Position numbers and translations under genes: made by a program. This document shows positions 6,270 to 7,001 of a DNA stretch of 7,001 bases, piece by piece (position 1 is the first letter of the stretch; the number at the start of each line of letters is the position of its first letter). The stretch is from Treponema sp. (GTDB taxonomy: Bacteria > Spirochaetota > Spirochaetia > Treponematales > Breznakiellaceae). The notes beneath the pieces were generated by a model that saw only the letters and a list, made by a program, of their open reading frames with translations, was not told the origin of the DNA and did no database searches. The DNA lies in assembly GCA_009785545.1 (NCBI GenBank), contig WQWD01000130.1, positions 1 through 7,001 of the forward strand. The letters are read 5' to 3'.

Positions 6270-7001
6270 TTACGAACAAGATTCACTTGAAGATTTAGAC
6301 TACAACAAACCAATGTCGCTAAGCGTATGGAAAAAAATGCTTCCGTTTATCAGGCCGCAAAAAAATATTCTTGTTATCTGCATAGTATTGATGATTGTTG
6401 TCGCAATTATAGATATTGCCCTTCCCTTGCTCTTGGGACAAGCGATCAGATATAACATTCAACCAAGAAGCCTTGACGGAGCGTGGCTTTTGATCGGTTT
6501 ATTTACTTTTATGACAGTCATTCAGGGAGTATTAGTACATTTTTTTGTATCACTCGGAATAAAAGCCGAATCTGGAATGAGTCGAGGTATCAGAAACGCT
6601 GTTTTTAATCACCTGCAAAAATTGAGCCTCTCATATTACAACAAAACTCCCGTAGGTTACTTGATGGCTCGCACTAACTCAGACACAAGCCGCATTGGCG
6701 ATTTGGTAGCGTGGGGGCTCATCGATTTTACATGGTCTGTTTTTTATTGTGTCGGAGCGATAATCGCCATGTTCATCGTTCACTGGAAGCTGGCAATTAT
6801 CGTTTGTGTTACGATTCCGTTTTTAGCCCTTTTAACATGGTTTTTCCAAAGCCGTATCTTAAAAGTAAACCGCATAATGCGAAGAATCAATTCAAAAATG
6901 ACTGGAGCGATGAACGAAGGAATCACAGGAGCTCGAACAGTTAAAACACTTGTAGCGGAAAAACAAAGCCTTGCGGATTACTCAAGTATAACAAGCGAGT
7001 A
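6262..7001 (+). CDS. ABC exporter half-transporter, partner subunit (5' part, partial)
   Basis: The first 246 residues of a second type IV ABC exporter subunit; the frame is open to the window end and the ATPase domain lies beyond it. After an acidic N-terminus (MADYEQDSLEDLD) come four likely membrane helices near 35-59, 74-99, 155-173 and 175-195. The coupling region YYNKTPVGYLMARTNSD (125-141) and the segment EGITGARTVKTLVAE (219-233) match the conserved intracellular loops of the ABC exporter membrane domain. The ATG at 6262 overlaps the end of the first subunit by 8 bases and has its own GAGGAG site, so the two are translated together and should form a heterodimer. By family precedent this partner should carry the canonical Walker B Glu, since the first subunit lacks it; that part is not in view. 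Substrate unknown. Confidence 0.92.
   Translation, partial: MADYEQDSLEDLDYNKPMSLSVWKKMLPFIRPQKNILVICIVLMIVVAIIDIALPLLLGQAIRYNIQPRSLDGAWLLIGLFTFMTVIQGVLVHFFVSLGIKAESGMSRGIRNAVFNHLQKLSLSYYNKTPVGYLMARTNSDTSRIGDLVAWGLIDFTWSVFYCVGAIIAMFIVHWKLAIIVCVTIPFLALLTWFFQSRILKVNRIMRRINSKMTGAMNEGITGARTVKTLVAEKQSLADYSSITSE

Noticed and set aside
6711..6944. Plus-strand 77-codon frame inside the second ABC gene
   Set aside because: It is an out-of-frame shadow: the correct frame from ATG 6262 is open to the window end and encodes a recognisable ABC exporter membrane domain.

Overview
The window looks like chromosomal DNA of a spirochaete, most likely Treponema-like. This is an inference from style, with no rRNA or marker gene to confirm it. 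The clues are a lipoprotein with a relaxed, spirochaete-type lipobox followed directly by a short Gly-X-Y (collagen-like) stretch, Ig-like repeats of a kind I associate with termite-gut and oral treponemes, moderate GC content, and strong AGGAGG-type ribosome binding sites.

Layout. Positions 1-452 (+) are the 3' end of a gene for an RCC1-repeat protein, with three repeats visible. After a 43-base gap, 496-2247 (+) encodes a complete 583-residue predicted lipoprotein: lipidated Cys, eight Gly-X-Y triplets, two Ig-like repeats, then exactly seven RCC1 repeats, enough for one closed seven-bladed propeller. A near-perfect bidirectional terminator at 2277-2314 separates it from a convergent 639-residue AMP-forming long-chain acyl-CoA synthetase (2338-4257, -). 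From a shared 158-base intergenic region (4258-4415), which carries two divergent promoters with consensus TTGACA -35 boxes, an ABC exporter operon runs rightward: a complete half-transporter (4416-6269) and, overlapping it by 8 bases, a second half-transporter (6262 to the window end, cut off). No stretch over 300 bases lacks a gene.

How the parts work together. The two RCC1 genes are adjacent paralogues, probably co-transcribed, and encode exported surface or periplasm-facing proteins of unknown ligand. The two ABC genes form a typical heterodimeric exporter. The first subunit has Asp in place of the catalytic Walker B Glu, as expected for the degenerate-site partner. The acyl-CoA synthetase supplies acyl-CoA to lipid metabolism; it shares only a promoter region with the exporter, so any functional link is speculative.

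I found no RNA gene, mobile element, CRISPR array or clearly new defence or biosynthetic system. The most notable items are the multi-domain RCC1 lipoprotein, the dyad between the divergent promoters, and a small in-frame 12-base duplication in the first ABC ATPase domain.
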